A stretch of 64,000 nucleotides of DNA from Atherix ibis (taxonomy: Eukaryota > Arthropoda > Insecta > Diptera > Athericidae), in the NCBI GenBank assembly GCA_958298945.1, contig OY282609.1, forward strand, positions 65,506,220 to 65,570,219, in the 5' to 3' direction. A program made the position numbers and the translations under genes. The notes beneath the pieces are model-generated. The model was given only the letters and a program-made list of their open reading frames with translations, was not told the DNA's origin and made no database searches. Numbering within the stretch: the first letter of the stretch is position 1; every line of letters begins with the position of its first letter. This document shows, piece by piece, positions 25,580 to 36,970 of the stretch.

Positions 25580-25997
25580 ATGATGTTCCGAAAGGTAGTA
25601 TACTTGGCCCCATTCTCTACAATATTCACAAAACCGATATTCCGATTTATCTTAAATACCGCTTTCTGAAGTTAATACAACCTAACTTGCATCTATCAAA
25701 AATTCCGAACATGCGTCGAAATTCTCCAAACCCAAAATCTTCCAGGACTACTAAGTGGAGAATAACAATTCACGATGATACTAAAGTTGGATACGTACGA
25801 CTGTTCTTAGATAAACGCATGACATGGAATCAACACCATAGATTCAAAAGAGTAGAACTAAATAAAAGATATCGACAAATACGAGTACATACTTCCGTTC
25901 TAGATTCAATGCCATACTGAAACCCATATGGACTCACGGAATAGAACTGTGGGGCTCTACTAAGCCTTCCGATTCCCATCGAATCCAATCACTTCAG
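25580..25997 (+). pseudogene. Jockey-like LINE reverse transcriptase relic
   Basis: The frame at the left end reads VPKGSILGPILYNIHKTDIP, the conserved palm motif. After a gap where the YADD box should be, KVGYVRLFLDKRMTW then NQHHRFKR follow, matching the LGxxLDKRLTWxxH block downstream of the catalytic centre in Jockey elements. A shifted frame then gives KPIWTHGIELWGSTKPS, matching the later KPIWTYGxQLWG motif. The order is correct, but frameshifts and the loss of the catalytic segment make it dead. Confidence 0.8.
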
Positions 25998-26043
25998 TAA
26001 AAATACTTCGTAAAATTGTTTTTGTAGTAGTTTTATGTACTGT

Positions 26044-26132
26044 GGTTTTTGTCCCTTTATAAAAAGTTGCATTGTCCTAAAAACCAACAAATTGTTGGTT
26101 TTTGTCCCCTTATAAAAAGTTGCATTGTCCTA
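26044..26132. repeat. 35-base direct repeat around a 12-base palindrome
   Basis: Copies beginning GGTTTTTGTCCC lie at 26,044-26,078 and 26,097-26,132 (53-base period, one substitution or insertion). Between them is a perfect hairpin with arms AAAAACCAACAA (26,079-26,090) and TTGTTGGTTTTT (26,092-26,103) and a one-base centre. Confidence 0.85.
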
Positions 26133-26522
26133 TTTCTAATCACACCAATCTCCTTGTTTAAGAGATTTCATCAACTTTCTTTACTCTAAAAACTTAAGCA
26201 GCCACTAGCCATGCGATTTGTCAAAATATTAAGTTTCTTAACAATAATTATAACAATTTATTTATGTGCAATCCAAACTCCCAATTCTCTATTTGAAGTT
26301 AGACTTTTTTGTTAATTTTCCCATTTTATTAAAATTATTTAAATTTTTCCACCCTTCCCTCACGAAATGATCAATGTTGAAAAATATTTTCCGATAGAAC
26401 TTTTGTTAGTTTTTATTTAATAGAAATTAAATAAATTTTCTTTAAAAAAACTTTTATGTTTATTTAATTTGTTAGTTTTTTTTTAATTAAATGCTGCTCG
26501 TTTTAAACAGAAATAATCAATA

Positions 26523-27355
26523 TTCGCTGTTCAAAAAGTATCGCGAATTTTGAATTTCCGCGGGTTACGTATATTCGATTTTTGATTTTTTGTGGCATTA
26601 TATTGGTACTCATGTCTTTCACTTATGACGACAAGTTTGGCCATTTTGAATGTTCAGTTAATTTTTGACAGCTACTTTGCTTGCACGTGTTTTGGCTCGT
26701 CTTCGATTTTTGCCCATTCCAAAAACTGGATCAAAGAATCTGTATCAAATTTTGTGTGAAAAACAAAATTAATTGCGTGGACGCATTCTGAATGTTGACT
26801 GTGGCATATGGTGAAGCAACGTTTATCGGTGGTACAAAATGTTCTCAAAGAGCCGAGAAGATGGGAATGACGAAAAGCGTGCCGGGGCGTGTGAACGACG
26901 TTTTCTTCGATTGCAGAGGTGTGGTGCATCATGATTTCTTGCCACAGGGTAGAACGCTCAATAAGGAAAATTACCTGCAAGTTATGCGCAAGAAACGCCC
27001 GGAATTGTGTAAGAACAAAAATTGGCTTTTGCACCATGATAACGCCCCTGCTCACGCATCGTTGCCGCAGCTACCGTATTTCCCACATCTGGCCCCCTGT
27101 AACTTTTTCTTGTTCCCGAAACTGAAGAGCCCCATGAAAGGACGACGCTACGCTATGATTGAGGAGATAAAGACGGCATCGCACAAGGAGCTGAACAAGA
27201 TCACAAAAAATGATTTTTTCAAGTGCTTCGAGGATTGGAAAAAACGTTGGCACAAGTGTATAATATCTGGTGGGGATTACTTTGAAGGGGACAAAACAGA
27301 TATTCCTGAATAAATAAATAATTTTTGAAAAGCGATATTTTTTGAACAGAACTCA
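26523..27355 (+). mobile_element. Mariner copy 2 of the GVVHHEF family (internally deleted)
   Basis: The left end has CTGTTCAAAAAGTATCGCG... from about 26,528. The right end is its degenerate complement, ending at 27,355. TA lies next to each end. The element is about 830 bases against the roughly 1.3 kb expected, because the middle of the transposase gene is missing. Confidence 0.9.
26792..27313 (+). pseudogene. Mariner transposase, internally deleted (copy 2)
   Basis: An open frame of 173 codons remains. It starts MLTVAYGEATF, shifts frame through a scrambled stretch (GGTKCSQRAEK) and re-enters the conserved frame at VFFDCRGVVHHDF. HHDNAPAHASL keeps the second catalytic Asp. A short deletion then gives PQLPYFPHLAPCNFFLFPKL, in which the third catalytic Asp is Asn. 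The segment with the first catalytic Asp is absent. The C-terminus (DWKKRWHKCIISGGDYFEGD) is complete. The frame is open but not functional. Confidence 0.88.
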
Positions 27356-30300
27356 TATTGGATGTATTTCTACAATGTTTAGCTACCTGAAATCGCAGAC
27401 ATTTTTCTTTACTACTAATTATTCTTCAATCTTTTCTTAAAATAAATTCATTATTTTTATAAATTACAAATATATTAATGAATAAAAATTAACTTAATCT
27501 TTTTGAATAAAATAAAATCATTCTGTTTCCAATAAAATTGTTATCCAAAAACAAGTTTCACAGCTGATCATCGATTTGACTTTCATTTCTTCATCTTGGA
27601 ATACTACGCAAAATTCTTCTACAATATCATTTTAAGAACTTGTTTTTCTTGTATAATTTTGTATCTTTTGAATGCTCCGAAATCAAATTAGAAAGAACAA
27701 AAAAATTTGACTAGAGAATAAAAAAAACTATTTTCAGTAGTCAATTTTTTAAATGAGTGCACCAATTAATGTTTAGCTCATTGTTATGGGATCTTGGTGA
27801 TTCCAATTTTGTTTCTTTTATTTTTGACTTACTTTTCCCACTCATAACGAATTGTAAAGAAGGTGCGCTCTCATACGACCTTGCAATGTCGACCGGTTCC
27901 AATAGGTAATAAACCTTTAAGGTTTAAGCATTTCAAATTCAACTCACGAATTGATAATGGTAAAACCATGTTGAATAATGGTGTTCAGTTGGTATGTGTG
28001 CATGCCTGTACATGTTTAAGGCGGATATGCGAAATGAAATCCGCTCGAATGTATACGAATGTGAGACTAAGAAGGAATGACCCAAAACTATAACGATTAT
28101 CAACCGTAGCAGAACTGTAACCAGTACGATCAGGTACGATAGATACCCACTTTCAGGTATTCCATTAGATTGTAAACGAAATGCTGTTGACTGGTGCACA
28201 TTCACAGAATGCCTTTAGACCAGAGCCAAGTAAGCCTTTTTGGTTTTTGTTATTGTTCTTAACTTGAAGACCCACGTAGCATTTAACCACGGACAGATGT
28301 GGACAACTCTTGGCAGTTGTTAAACGTGAACAATTCTCAGCAAACTAAGACGTGTCATGTAGACTTATTCCTATTCTAAGATGATGGTTGATTGCCCTCT
28401 TGACAAGAGGGTACACATCTTACATAAATGCGTACTAGTCAAGTAAATCTCCTACTGAAGTCGACTTAACTAAATCATCTACTTATTTGTAATAAAAACA
28501 AGGCTAGTAAAGAATGCTGTCACCAAAACAGTACAAATCCATCCTACTATATATACTTTAATACAAAAATTATTAAGAATTTTACATACTTCAACTTGTC
28601 AATCAAACAATGCTTTGGATTCTAAACATTTTCTGAGTCGGTATGATAGATCACAAAAGCGAAAATGTCAAATGCCGAATTTAGACTATGAATTATCGAT
28701 GTTACATTAAAAATTGTAAATAATTGAAAAAAATATCCCTCCCTTCTGGTATAATACAATTAATTATATTTGTACATTTCTCACTCATAATAATATTACA
28801 ACAACAAAACAAAAACAAGAAAAAATAAATAAAATGAAACATTTTTTTTGGGATTCTATTCAAATTAATTTTGCTTTTATTCGTTTCTTTCGAATAAAAG
28901 AATAACCCTGACAAACGTGAGAAAATTATGGCAGAAATTCCAAAGTGAAGCTATGCTTATATCATAAAAAATTTTCTTTTCATTATTCTAATAATAATAA
29001 TAATAATAAAAATTTATATATTATATATTATGAAGAAGTAAACTAAAGAATAATAATTCATATTTATTTCAGTTTGAAACCCTGAAACTCTATTGAATTT
29101 TTTTACTCAATTTTTTGGGTGTAATCAAAACAAAATGGCAGCACTTTTTTCAATTGCTTAACGATGACATTTGTCTTCTTCTTGTTATCATTATTATTAG
29201 CTACATTTCTATACTCCTTATGGTATTATTCTTCTACTTCTTTAATTCTACCCACTTAGGTGATAAGGTAAGGTATTCAATAGAAATTGAAAGGGAAATT
29301 TGCACTAAAAGAGTTTATACGTATTTAAAGGAAGCAAAATTATCAACAAAAAGGAAGTTATCGGTTTTGTATTTATTTATTATGAAACGCTCTGAAAATT
29401 TGCCATTTTATTAGTTAATACAATACAATTATCAATAATATGTAATTTATCACAATTCTGCATATAAGAATAAAATGGAGAAGAATAAAAACTGTTTTTA
29501 TTGCTATATCTTTTCTACACTTTATTAAAATGTGGGTGGAATAAGAAAATTGATCAAAATTTTTGTATTTACTTTTTGGTAAGTTTCGATATGATTTTCA
29601 TAGATACATAGTATATGTGTTTACTTGATTATTTTTGTAAAAATTATTCATAATTATTTTACCCAGTACAGAATTCAAAATGTCAATAGCCATAATACAA
29701 TTTTTTTTGTATAAAAACATTTTTATTTTACATTATACAGTTTTTATTATAAATCACACATGCTTATAAAAGAAAAACAGAATATATGAAAGAAAAAATT
29801 AAAAGAAGTTTTTTAAATACGCAACTTCTCTTTGGAAATCACCTTCTCATAAAATAAACCCTAAATAAAACGGAAAAAATCTATTTAAATCATTTATGGT
29901 ATGTATGTATGCTATTTCAACACTGATAAATTTGAAATAATTTTTTTTTTATTTAAAATTCTTAAAAATAAGTAGAGAAAGGCTATGAAAAAAATGGAAA
30001 AATATGTAATAATAACGATTTCCGGTATAATTTTCTTTATTAACAAATTCACTCGTAAAAAGGGCTATGCATCATGCATGGGTAAAGCAAAACAATGCGA
30101 TAATTGGAATTTTTTAGATTCCAGAATTTTTTAAGGTGAATTTTTTTATACTAGTACAAGGTACGTATTCATTTGAAAGATAAGCTATAATTTTCTTCTA
30201 GAAGCGCAAAAATTAGAAAATTAATTAAATGGGATTGAAAATAATCCATATATTTGATCAAAAGAATATCGAATTAAATATTTAGATGTTTAAAATATTT

Positions 30301-30587
30301 AATTTTTATATCTTAAAAAAATCAGGTTTAAGTGATTTGTTTTTGTAAAAATTTTGATAGTTGATTTTTATAAAGAACATTTTTTTATTCATAATATTAG
30401 TCCTTTATTGCGAATGGATTATTGAAATGTTGCCATTCAGCTATAAAGGTTTTGAGAAATAGTAATGGTAATGTGAGTACTTTTATGTTTGTTTAGCTTT
30501 ACTCTCTACCTCGTTATCTAGGTTCTGAGATTGTGGATATGGAAAATTTTGTAAATTGTTAGAAGCTATTTGGATATATTTATTAAA
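27356..30587. other. AT-rich intergenic stretch
   Basis: No gene is supported. An 8-base palindrome CCCTCTTGACAAGAGGG lies near 28,395-28,411, and an AAT trinucleotide run near 28,989-29,009. Confidence 0.45.
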
Positions 30588-30696
30588 CTAATGGATGGTC
30601 GTATTATCTACGCAAGTGTCAATGATAGTCTTAGATTTATAGGTATAAATATTATATAAAATGGGATCAATGGTACTGCATTGTGGGACGCCGACT
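30588..30696 (-). pseudogene. Jockey-like LINE reverse transcriptase relic
   Basis: On the minus strand the frame reads VGVPQCSTIDPILYNIYTYK then TIIDTCVDNTTIH. This is the GVPQGSxLGPxLYNIYT...YADDTAI pattern with the catalytic box changed to CVDN. Sequence upstream on the same strand (to about 30,900) may belong to the same element but is too decayed to read. It is inactive. Confidence 0.65.
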
Positions 30697-33600
30697 AAAA
30701 TAAGTTATATTTTTGATTACTCTGTGTTTACTGATATTTTCAAAATAGTTTTGTCATTCCTGTTTATCCTATCATCATATTCTACTATCAAGAGATCTTT
30801 CTTCTATTACCTTTCTATAAAACACTTTTTGGAGATAGTGGTCCCAAGATTTATTAGAATTTTACAATTTTTATTTAGAGAAACGTCGATGGGTGTTAAC
30901 TTCCACCTCATTGTTTCTTGATATTGTAAATTTACTGGTAATGTAAGAGCACTTACATTAGAATTCTAACTCATGAACACAAATTATTAAATTGAATTAT
31001 TTTTTATCTTAAGAAAAATACTTTTAAGTAAAACCAAGGCTTTGTTGACGTTCAGTTTGAAAGTCTATTAATAGCGTATTCACCCGTATTTGTTCCATCC
31101 ACCATGCAGGTAGGTAGGTGGCTTTCGATGTATACAAAAAATAAAACGTTGATCCACTTAGATCAGATGTTTTAAGTAAAGAACACAATAAACTCCTAAT
31201 TAGAAATAACCAAGCTCAAGTTAATCTTAGATATTATGTCTGGAACAGAAGTTGTTGAAAATTACAGTAAATTATTGAATAATTTATTAAAAAAATTTAA
31301 TGTCAATGAAATTGGAACCACAAAAGATATTTCGCTTATCTTTTAAATTTGATTTTTTTGCTAGTTTAGTTATTTAGTTCCATTAGTTTAATCTTCAAAT
31401 CTAGTTCTGTTAGGCATAGACATTACCTAGGTACCTAATTCCATTTATATAGTATAAACCAAATGGTGAAAGAAGAATGGCAAATCCTAGAAAACTCATT
31501 AGATGGGGTAGTGAATTCATTAATGAGGCATTTCAGTTATTTGACTATTCAGTTCTTGAATCGTAGCTGTATCTTCTGGAAATAACTCGACAAATGTATA
31601 CGAGTAGATAGGTTCATAAATGAAAATATTTAAAGTAACGTAAACAGATATAATCAAGAAATACATAATATTTTATATTCCAGTGTGTCTGCAACACTCT
31701 ATGTCTACCGTGTGAAATGGTAGAAAGGTGCATTTTTTTTATATTCCAGACTGACGATTTGTATTTTATTTCGCATCACGTTCCAGAATTGTAATTTACA
31801 ATCCATACTTGCTCAAAGTTTTCCTCATCTCTCAATTTTTATATATGTATAATATTCTCTATTCTTGGCTAGAGAATATGAAAAATTGTAATCAGAAAAA
31901 AAGTTTTCAAAGCACTTAGACTTTCTTAAGAGGAAAAAATTCACACAGGAAACATTAAATTCCTTTGTCATGGTAGCTAACGCGTGTGTAACGCATGCCA
32001 TCATCAGTTAACCATAGGTGAGCGAATATAACAAAATGGAAGTAAATTTCTGCACAAAAAGTAAATAAAATTTCTTATAAAATTACGAAACAATAATTAA
32101 GTATTATTGAAGAGAAAAAAATGTGGATTCCATAAAGAAAAATGCTACTCAACTTATGGAGAGTTTGCATAAAAATAAATTTAAAAAGAATTCAAGTTGC
32201 AAAAGAAACCTTTTCGGTTCTTCTGCAAATGATTCTGAAGCACTCAGACATATCGAGAGTTATAACTTTTCATGATCTTATACAAAGTTCTGCTCGAAAA
32301 AAAGATTCCAATTTGTAAATTTATTCACTTTAGAGCACTCTTTTCAAGATATTTGGATAATTTTCCAAATTCCATTATCTAATTTATAGGTACAGAAATT
32401 CGTAAAAAAATCTTTTTCGCTTTTTACATGGTTTGATCTTGTTTTTAGTCATACCAGATAAAATTTATCCAAAACTATGATTAACACTAATCTTTTTATA
32501 TTTCAAGTAAAAAAATTTAATAAAATTATTTACAGTTTTTATTCAATATCGAATGTTTATGAAATCATAATAAGGGGCTATTTAATAGGTACGTTCAATC
32601 TTTGATAGCCTCGTAAATTTGACGTTTTAAATGACAGCGCTATAATTATTATACGTTTGTATTTAATATTAAATTAATATTTAATTAATCAGTAACTAAG
32701 CAAAATTATCGGATCTAGTACAAAAGACAAATGCAAATAAACTGCAAATACTTTTCGAGCTGGAGGAAAACATCATTCAAGCCATCGGTTACATTCAACT
32801 ATAATAGATTTGATGTAAAATTGGATGGCTCGGATTACCTCCAGCAAACGAAGCCATTAAAGCCATTTGAATAATGTTATTTTGAAATATTAATGATATT
32901 ATGGTAAATATATCTTAATCTGCAATAAAGATATCTGCATAGCTCACATACAACTTTTTTACTCAATCTTAATAAAAAAATTTATATTAACAGTTTTTTT
33001 AAAAAAAATTTCCGATTCAATAATAAAAATAATTAAATAAAATTAATCATTAAAAAATAGCACCAAAATTATGTACTCGTATTTCTGAATCCTCCTGATC
33101 AGTTATGAAAAAACTTTTCGTTAGTCGACGATATAGTTTTCTATTTAGTTTTTACTAAATGAAAATTGTAACATGTGAAAACATATTCTAAATAGTGTTA
33201 AATACGAGTAAGTGCAATTAAAGAGAAAAATCAACAGAATTGTCAACAAGTTCTATACTAAAAATAGAAGAAAAAAAAACTACTAAAATTCTAATAAGTG
33301 TTACTCCCTGTGGTTCTGGCTTTTCTCATCGTCATCAGAAGCATTCGTAGGAGTACGAGTACAAGTTATGTTGGAGTATTTTTTTCGTATCATCTAAAAA
33401 TTAATGGAAATACATTCATGACTTTAGGGGATGTACATTTATATCATTCTAAGACTATTTGAGGACATGTTTGTAGGATTTTATTTTATAGTATGTTCCA
33501 ATTTATCAAAGTCCTAATTAAAATAAACAATAATGTTCTAGATCGATCGATGTGTCTTTCTTCATTTAACTGGGCCCTCCTCATGCAGTCCTCTTTGTAA

Positions 33601-35096
33601 TGAATAATCTTTCATATAAAGAAGTTGAGCTGAAATTCTTCAAATTGACTGTGTTTTTTTTCAATTTGAAACCAATTAAAGAGTGATAGTATATTGTTTT
33701 GGTTATAAATTTAATTTCTTTTCCTGTCAAGAAACAGAAATAAGGAAAATCGTTCTACAAACTTCATCTACAGAGGTTTGGATACTTTCTGTATTCGGTA
33801 TTATGTTATTTTAAAATTTTTTATTTTAAGAAAAAAGGATAATAAAAATATCGATATCATTATCAGTTTCCGGGCGAAGATCTTAGCGTGTGTCAGAAGT
33901 GCTTATAACCAAGAGTAATAGCGACCGAATACATTTATGCGGGTTGATAAATGGAATATTTTCACCCCATTTTTTTTATTTCTGCTAGAATTGTCTAGAT
34001 GCTAACATAACAATAGGGTAATTGCAAACACTTTTTGCCCATTTATGAGGGTTTATTTTTATACACATGGTAACAGCATGAACCGACCATATGAATATTG
34101 ACGGATACTTGAAAGAACTGCCTATTAGGAGTGGGACTAAAAATAATACCGAAAACACTCCAATGCTTGTAATTGAGATGTGCAACGAAAACAAAATAAT
34201 TTCAACTAAAGTATTAGAATTCTAGTGTCTTTTGAAAAAATTATAAAAACAAAAAAATTACAGAATACTGAAAATTCTATGACGAAGTTTCATACTACAA
34301 TATTTGTGCCTTTGGGTTTTTTTTTTTTGTTTCAACAATTTCATATAATGTGTTTTTTGATGGGTTTTTATTTTAGCGGAGAAATCTGCCCAACAATTAT
34401 CAACATCTGCTCAAAAGTCAATGCCTTTCGACTCGAACAGTCATACAATATGTGTCCTTTCTTAAACTACCAATATAAATGCTCATTACCTCGTCCTTGT
34501 ATCCTTCCATCTTCCTATTTAACCATTTGGACGTTTAGGAGTGTGCTCAAAAAGATGAAGCCGCACGTTTACTTAAATTTATTGGTTGGAATTGTGGTTA
34601 TACATACTACACATACAGCTGGAGTAATGCAGACCTTACTAAACATTTTCTATTTTTACACCAAATGGTTACAATATAGCCATCAATTTTAGTAAAATCC
34701 ATATTGTCTGCCTATTTCTTCTTATTCATATTTGTATAGAAATTTTGACCCTTCAGCTTTTAGTCCACAATGCCATAGATACTCGGCACATAACCAGAGC
34801 AGATGTTATTACAATTTATCAAAATCATCGAAAATTACTATTTATCTAGTGACGAAGCGAAGGGTTCAAAGTTTAGTTAATGTTAGAGAATATCTTCACT
34901 ACAATTGGATAATTACGTGCTAACGGAATTTATTTTCTCAAAATTTCTAGTATTTATTTGAATTTGGTTTTTAAATCAATCATCTGTAAATTAATTAATT
35001 TTCCTAATGAATTTTCATGTAATTTTTATGAGCATAGTTTTGAATATTTATTTAGTTGATTGAACATAATTCGAATTCACCGAAGGGTTGTAAAAA
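30697..35096. other. AT-rich intergenic stretch
   Basis: No gene is supported. The longest frame (34,225-34,692, +) crosses a 13-base T run and matches nothing I recognise. The sequence AAATGACAGCGCTATA near 32,625 also occurs near 39,910 in an IS630-Tc1-mariner relic, so a tiny fragment of that family may be present. Confidence 0.4.
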
Positions 35097-35755
35097 AAAG
35101 GATTATCCAATTTGTGTTTTGGAAATTTGGAAAATTTATTGAAATATATTTAAAATTGAGATTTTATTTATATTTTTATTTTATTGTTGTATATTAGTTA
35201 TATTTTGCCTGTATGCATAAAATATAACATCATTCAAATGGTAGTTGCAAACCTTTTTTTTAGGACTCGAACCCTTGAAAGTAAATTTTGATGACTTTAC
35301 TTAGGCATTATTTGACGAATATTTGTTTCTAAATGCTCTTTAGTTTAAGGATTATCTACACAAATAGGATTTTTCTTTAAGTTCAGAAGATTAAAAATCT
35401 TAACGGTTACGGTTTCTCCTTCTGCATTTTCAAAGAAATGCCCACCAACGATATCTTCAGACCAAAATGCGCACCAGACAGTTAATTTTTTCAGATACAA
35501 TTCCTTCTCCAGAGTCACTTGTGGGTTTTTAGAGCCTCATATATGACAATTTTGCTTATTTACATTATTGACCTCATCGCTGAAGAAAATTTTGTTTGCC
35601 AAATCAGCATCCAAAGCCGGTTGTTCCATCAGAATTTCTTCTACTTATTATCTGATGGTTAGGTGATTTAGTCATAATAATTTTAGTCATAATAAATGCT
35701 ATCTTAAGTTATAAATATTTTTGAAGGCTGTGTAATGACAGTACTATATTTTTCA
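35097..35755 (-). mobile_element. IS630-Tc1-mariner (DDE_3-type) relic
   Basis: The left end AAAAGGATTATCCAATTTG matches the terminal repeat of the relic at 21,151. On the minus strand 35,640-35,385 reads LDADLANKIFFSDEV (first catalytic Asp), then NKQNCHI, a stop, GSKNPQVTLEKELYLKKLTV, WCAFWSEDIVGGHFFEN and AEGETVTV. This is the conserved core of that transposase lineage (usual forms NKQNCRIW, TVWCGxW, IGPYFFEN). The right end is lost next to mariner copy 3. Confidence 0.75.
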
Positions 35756-35762
35756 CACTATA

Positions 35763-36584
35763 CGAAGTCTGTTCAAAAAGTATCATGAATTTTGAATTAC
35801 CGCGGGTTACGATTTTTTATGAAAAATATTCGATTTTCGATTTTTTATGGCGTTATGTTGGTACTCATGTCTTTCACTTATGCCGACAAGTTTGGCCATT
35901 TTGAATGTTCAGTTAATTTTTGACAGCTACTTTGCTTGCACGTGTTTTGGCTCGTCTTCGATTTTGCCCATTCCAAAAAATGGATCAAAGAATCTGTATC
36001 AAATTTTGTGTGAAAAACAAAATTAATTGCGTGGACACATTCCGAATGTTGACTGTGGCATATGGTGCATCTACCTTGGACCGAAGCAACGTTTATCGGT
36101 GGTACCAAATGTTCTCAGAGAGACCGAAAGAAGTGCGCCAATTTCGGTCGAATGTGAAGATTTTGCTTACAGTTTTCTTCGATTGCGGAGGCGTGGGGTA
36201 TCATGAGTTCTTACCACAGGGTAGAACGGTCAATAAGGAATATTATCTGCAAGTTATGTGCAAGAAACACCCGGAGTTGTGAAAGAAAATTGGCTTTTGC
36301 AGCATGAATTTTTGACCAAAAACAACACACTAATAATGCCGCAGCCACCGTATTCTCCAGATCTGGCCCCCTGTAACTTTTTCTTGTTCCCGAAACTGAA
36401 GTGCCCCATGAAAGGACGACGCTACGCTACGATTGAGGAGATAAAGACGGCATCGAAGGAGGAGCTGAACAAGATCACAAAAAACGATTTTTTTTTGAAG
36501 AGGACAAAATAGATATTCGTGAATATATAAATAATTTTTGAAAAAAAACACAAAATTCGCGATACTTTTTGAACAGACTCTCAA
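35763..36584 (+). mobile_element. Mariner copy 3 of the GVVHHEF family (internally deleted)
   Basis: The left end (TA)CGAAGTCTGTTCAAAAAG starts at 35,763. The right end is the complement, ending near 36,584 before TA. It is 822 bases. The right end overlaps a small 11-base stem (ACTCTCAATAA / TTATTGAGAGT) at about 36,577-36,610. Confidence 0.9.
35981..36512 (+). pseudogene. Mariner transposase, deleted and frameshifted (copy 3)
   Basis: The first open piece starts at the N-terminus (MDQRICIKFCVKNKINCVDT, then the helix-turn-helix ATLDRSNVYRWYQMF). It jumps directly to RSNVKILLTVFFDCGG, skipping the linker and the first catalytic Asp, and stops at 36,280. A second frame continues NWLLQHEF (second catalytic segment truncated) and PPYSPDLAPCNFFLFPKLK, with the third Asp changed to Asn. 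It is dead. Confidence 0.88.
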
Positions 36585-36877
36585 TAAAAATCTGTTATTA
36601 TTGAGAGTGTAAAAAAAATAATTGAAAAATTTTAAGATTATATTACTTAAAAAATAAAAATTACTAAAGTTATAAATTCGTTATATATAGTCAAAGTTAA
36701 CCTCTTTTTGTAAATGCCATTTCATATAGCATTTTGATTGTATTGTAATATAAATCCTTAAAGCCACATTTTAATTGCAATATGAATCAGGTTATTTGGA
36801 GCAACTTTATGGATTTCAACTCAAGCCCACTACGTATTAAGATGTTGCTCTTCTAATACATTTTTTTTCCTTTTCAG

Positions 36878-36970
36878 GTACATACCCGTTCCTATAATGA
36901 ACAGATTCCACAAGTATATGCTGAGTGCAGTTTGCTCCCAAAACAAAATCACAAATCCGTGATAATGTAA
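36878..36970 (+). CDS. Candidate terminal coding exon, unidentified
   Basis: A strong acceptor (TTTTTTTTCCTTTTCAG, ending 36,877) is followed by exactly 30 open codons and a TAA at 36,968-36,970. The peptide reads VHTRSYNEQIPQVYAECSLL then PKQNHKSVIM. Composition is markedly less A/T-rich than the flanks and protein-like. The preceding exons were not found, the phase is assumed, and the product is unknown. Confidence 0.4.
   Translation, partial: VHTRSYNEQIPQVYAECSLLPKQNHKSVIM

Noticed and set aside
29115..29414. 99-codon frame with a hydrophobic stretch resembling a membrane segment
   Set aside because: The hydrophobic part comes from T-rich sequence (ATT/CTT/TTT codons); no splice or start context supports it.
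34225..34692. 155-codon open frame, the longest outside transposons apart from the mariner-related ones
   Set aside because: It spans a T13 run, has no recognisable domain, and its composition follows the AT-rich background.
35270..35290. A tRNA B-box-like string (ACTCGAACCC)
   Set aside because: No matching A-box or cloverleaf stems around it, and it lies inside a transposon relic.
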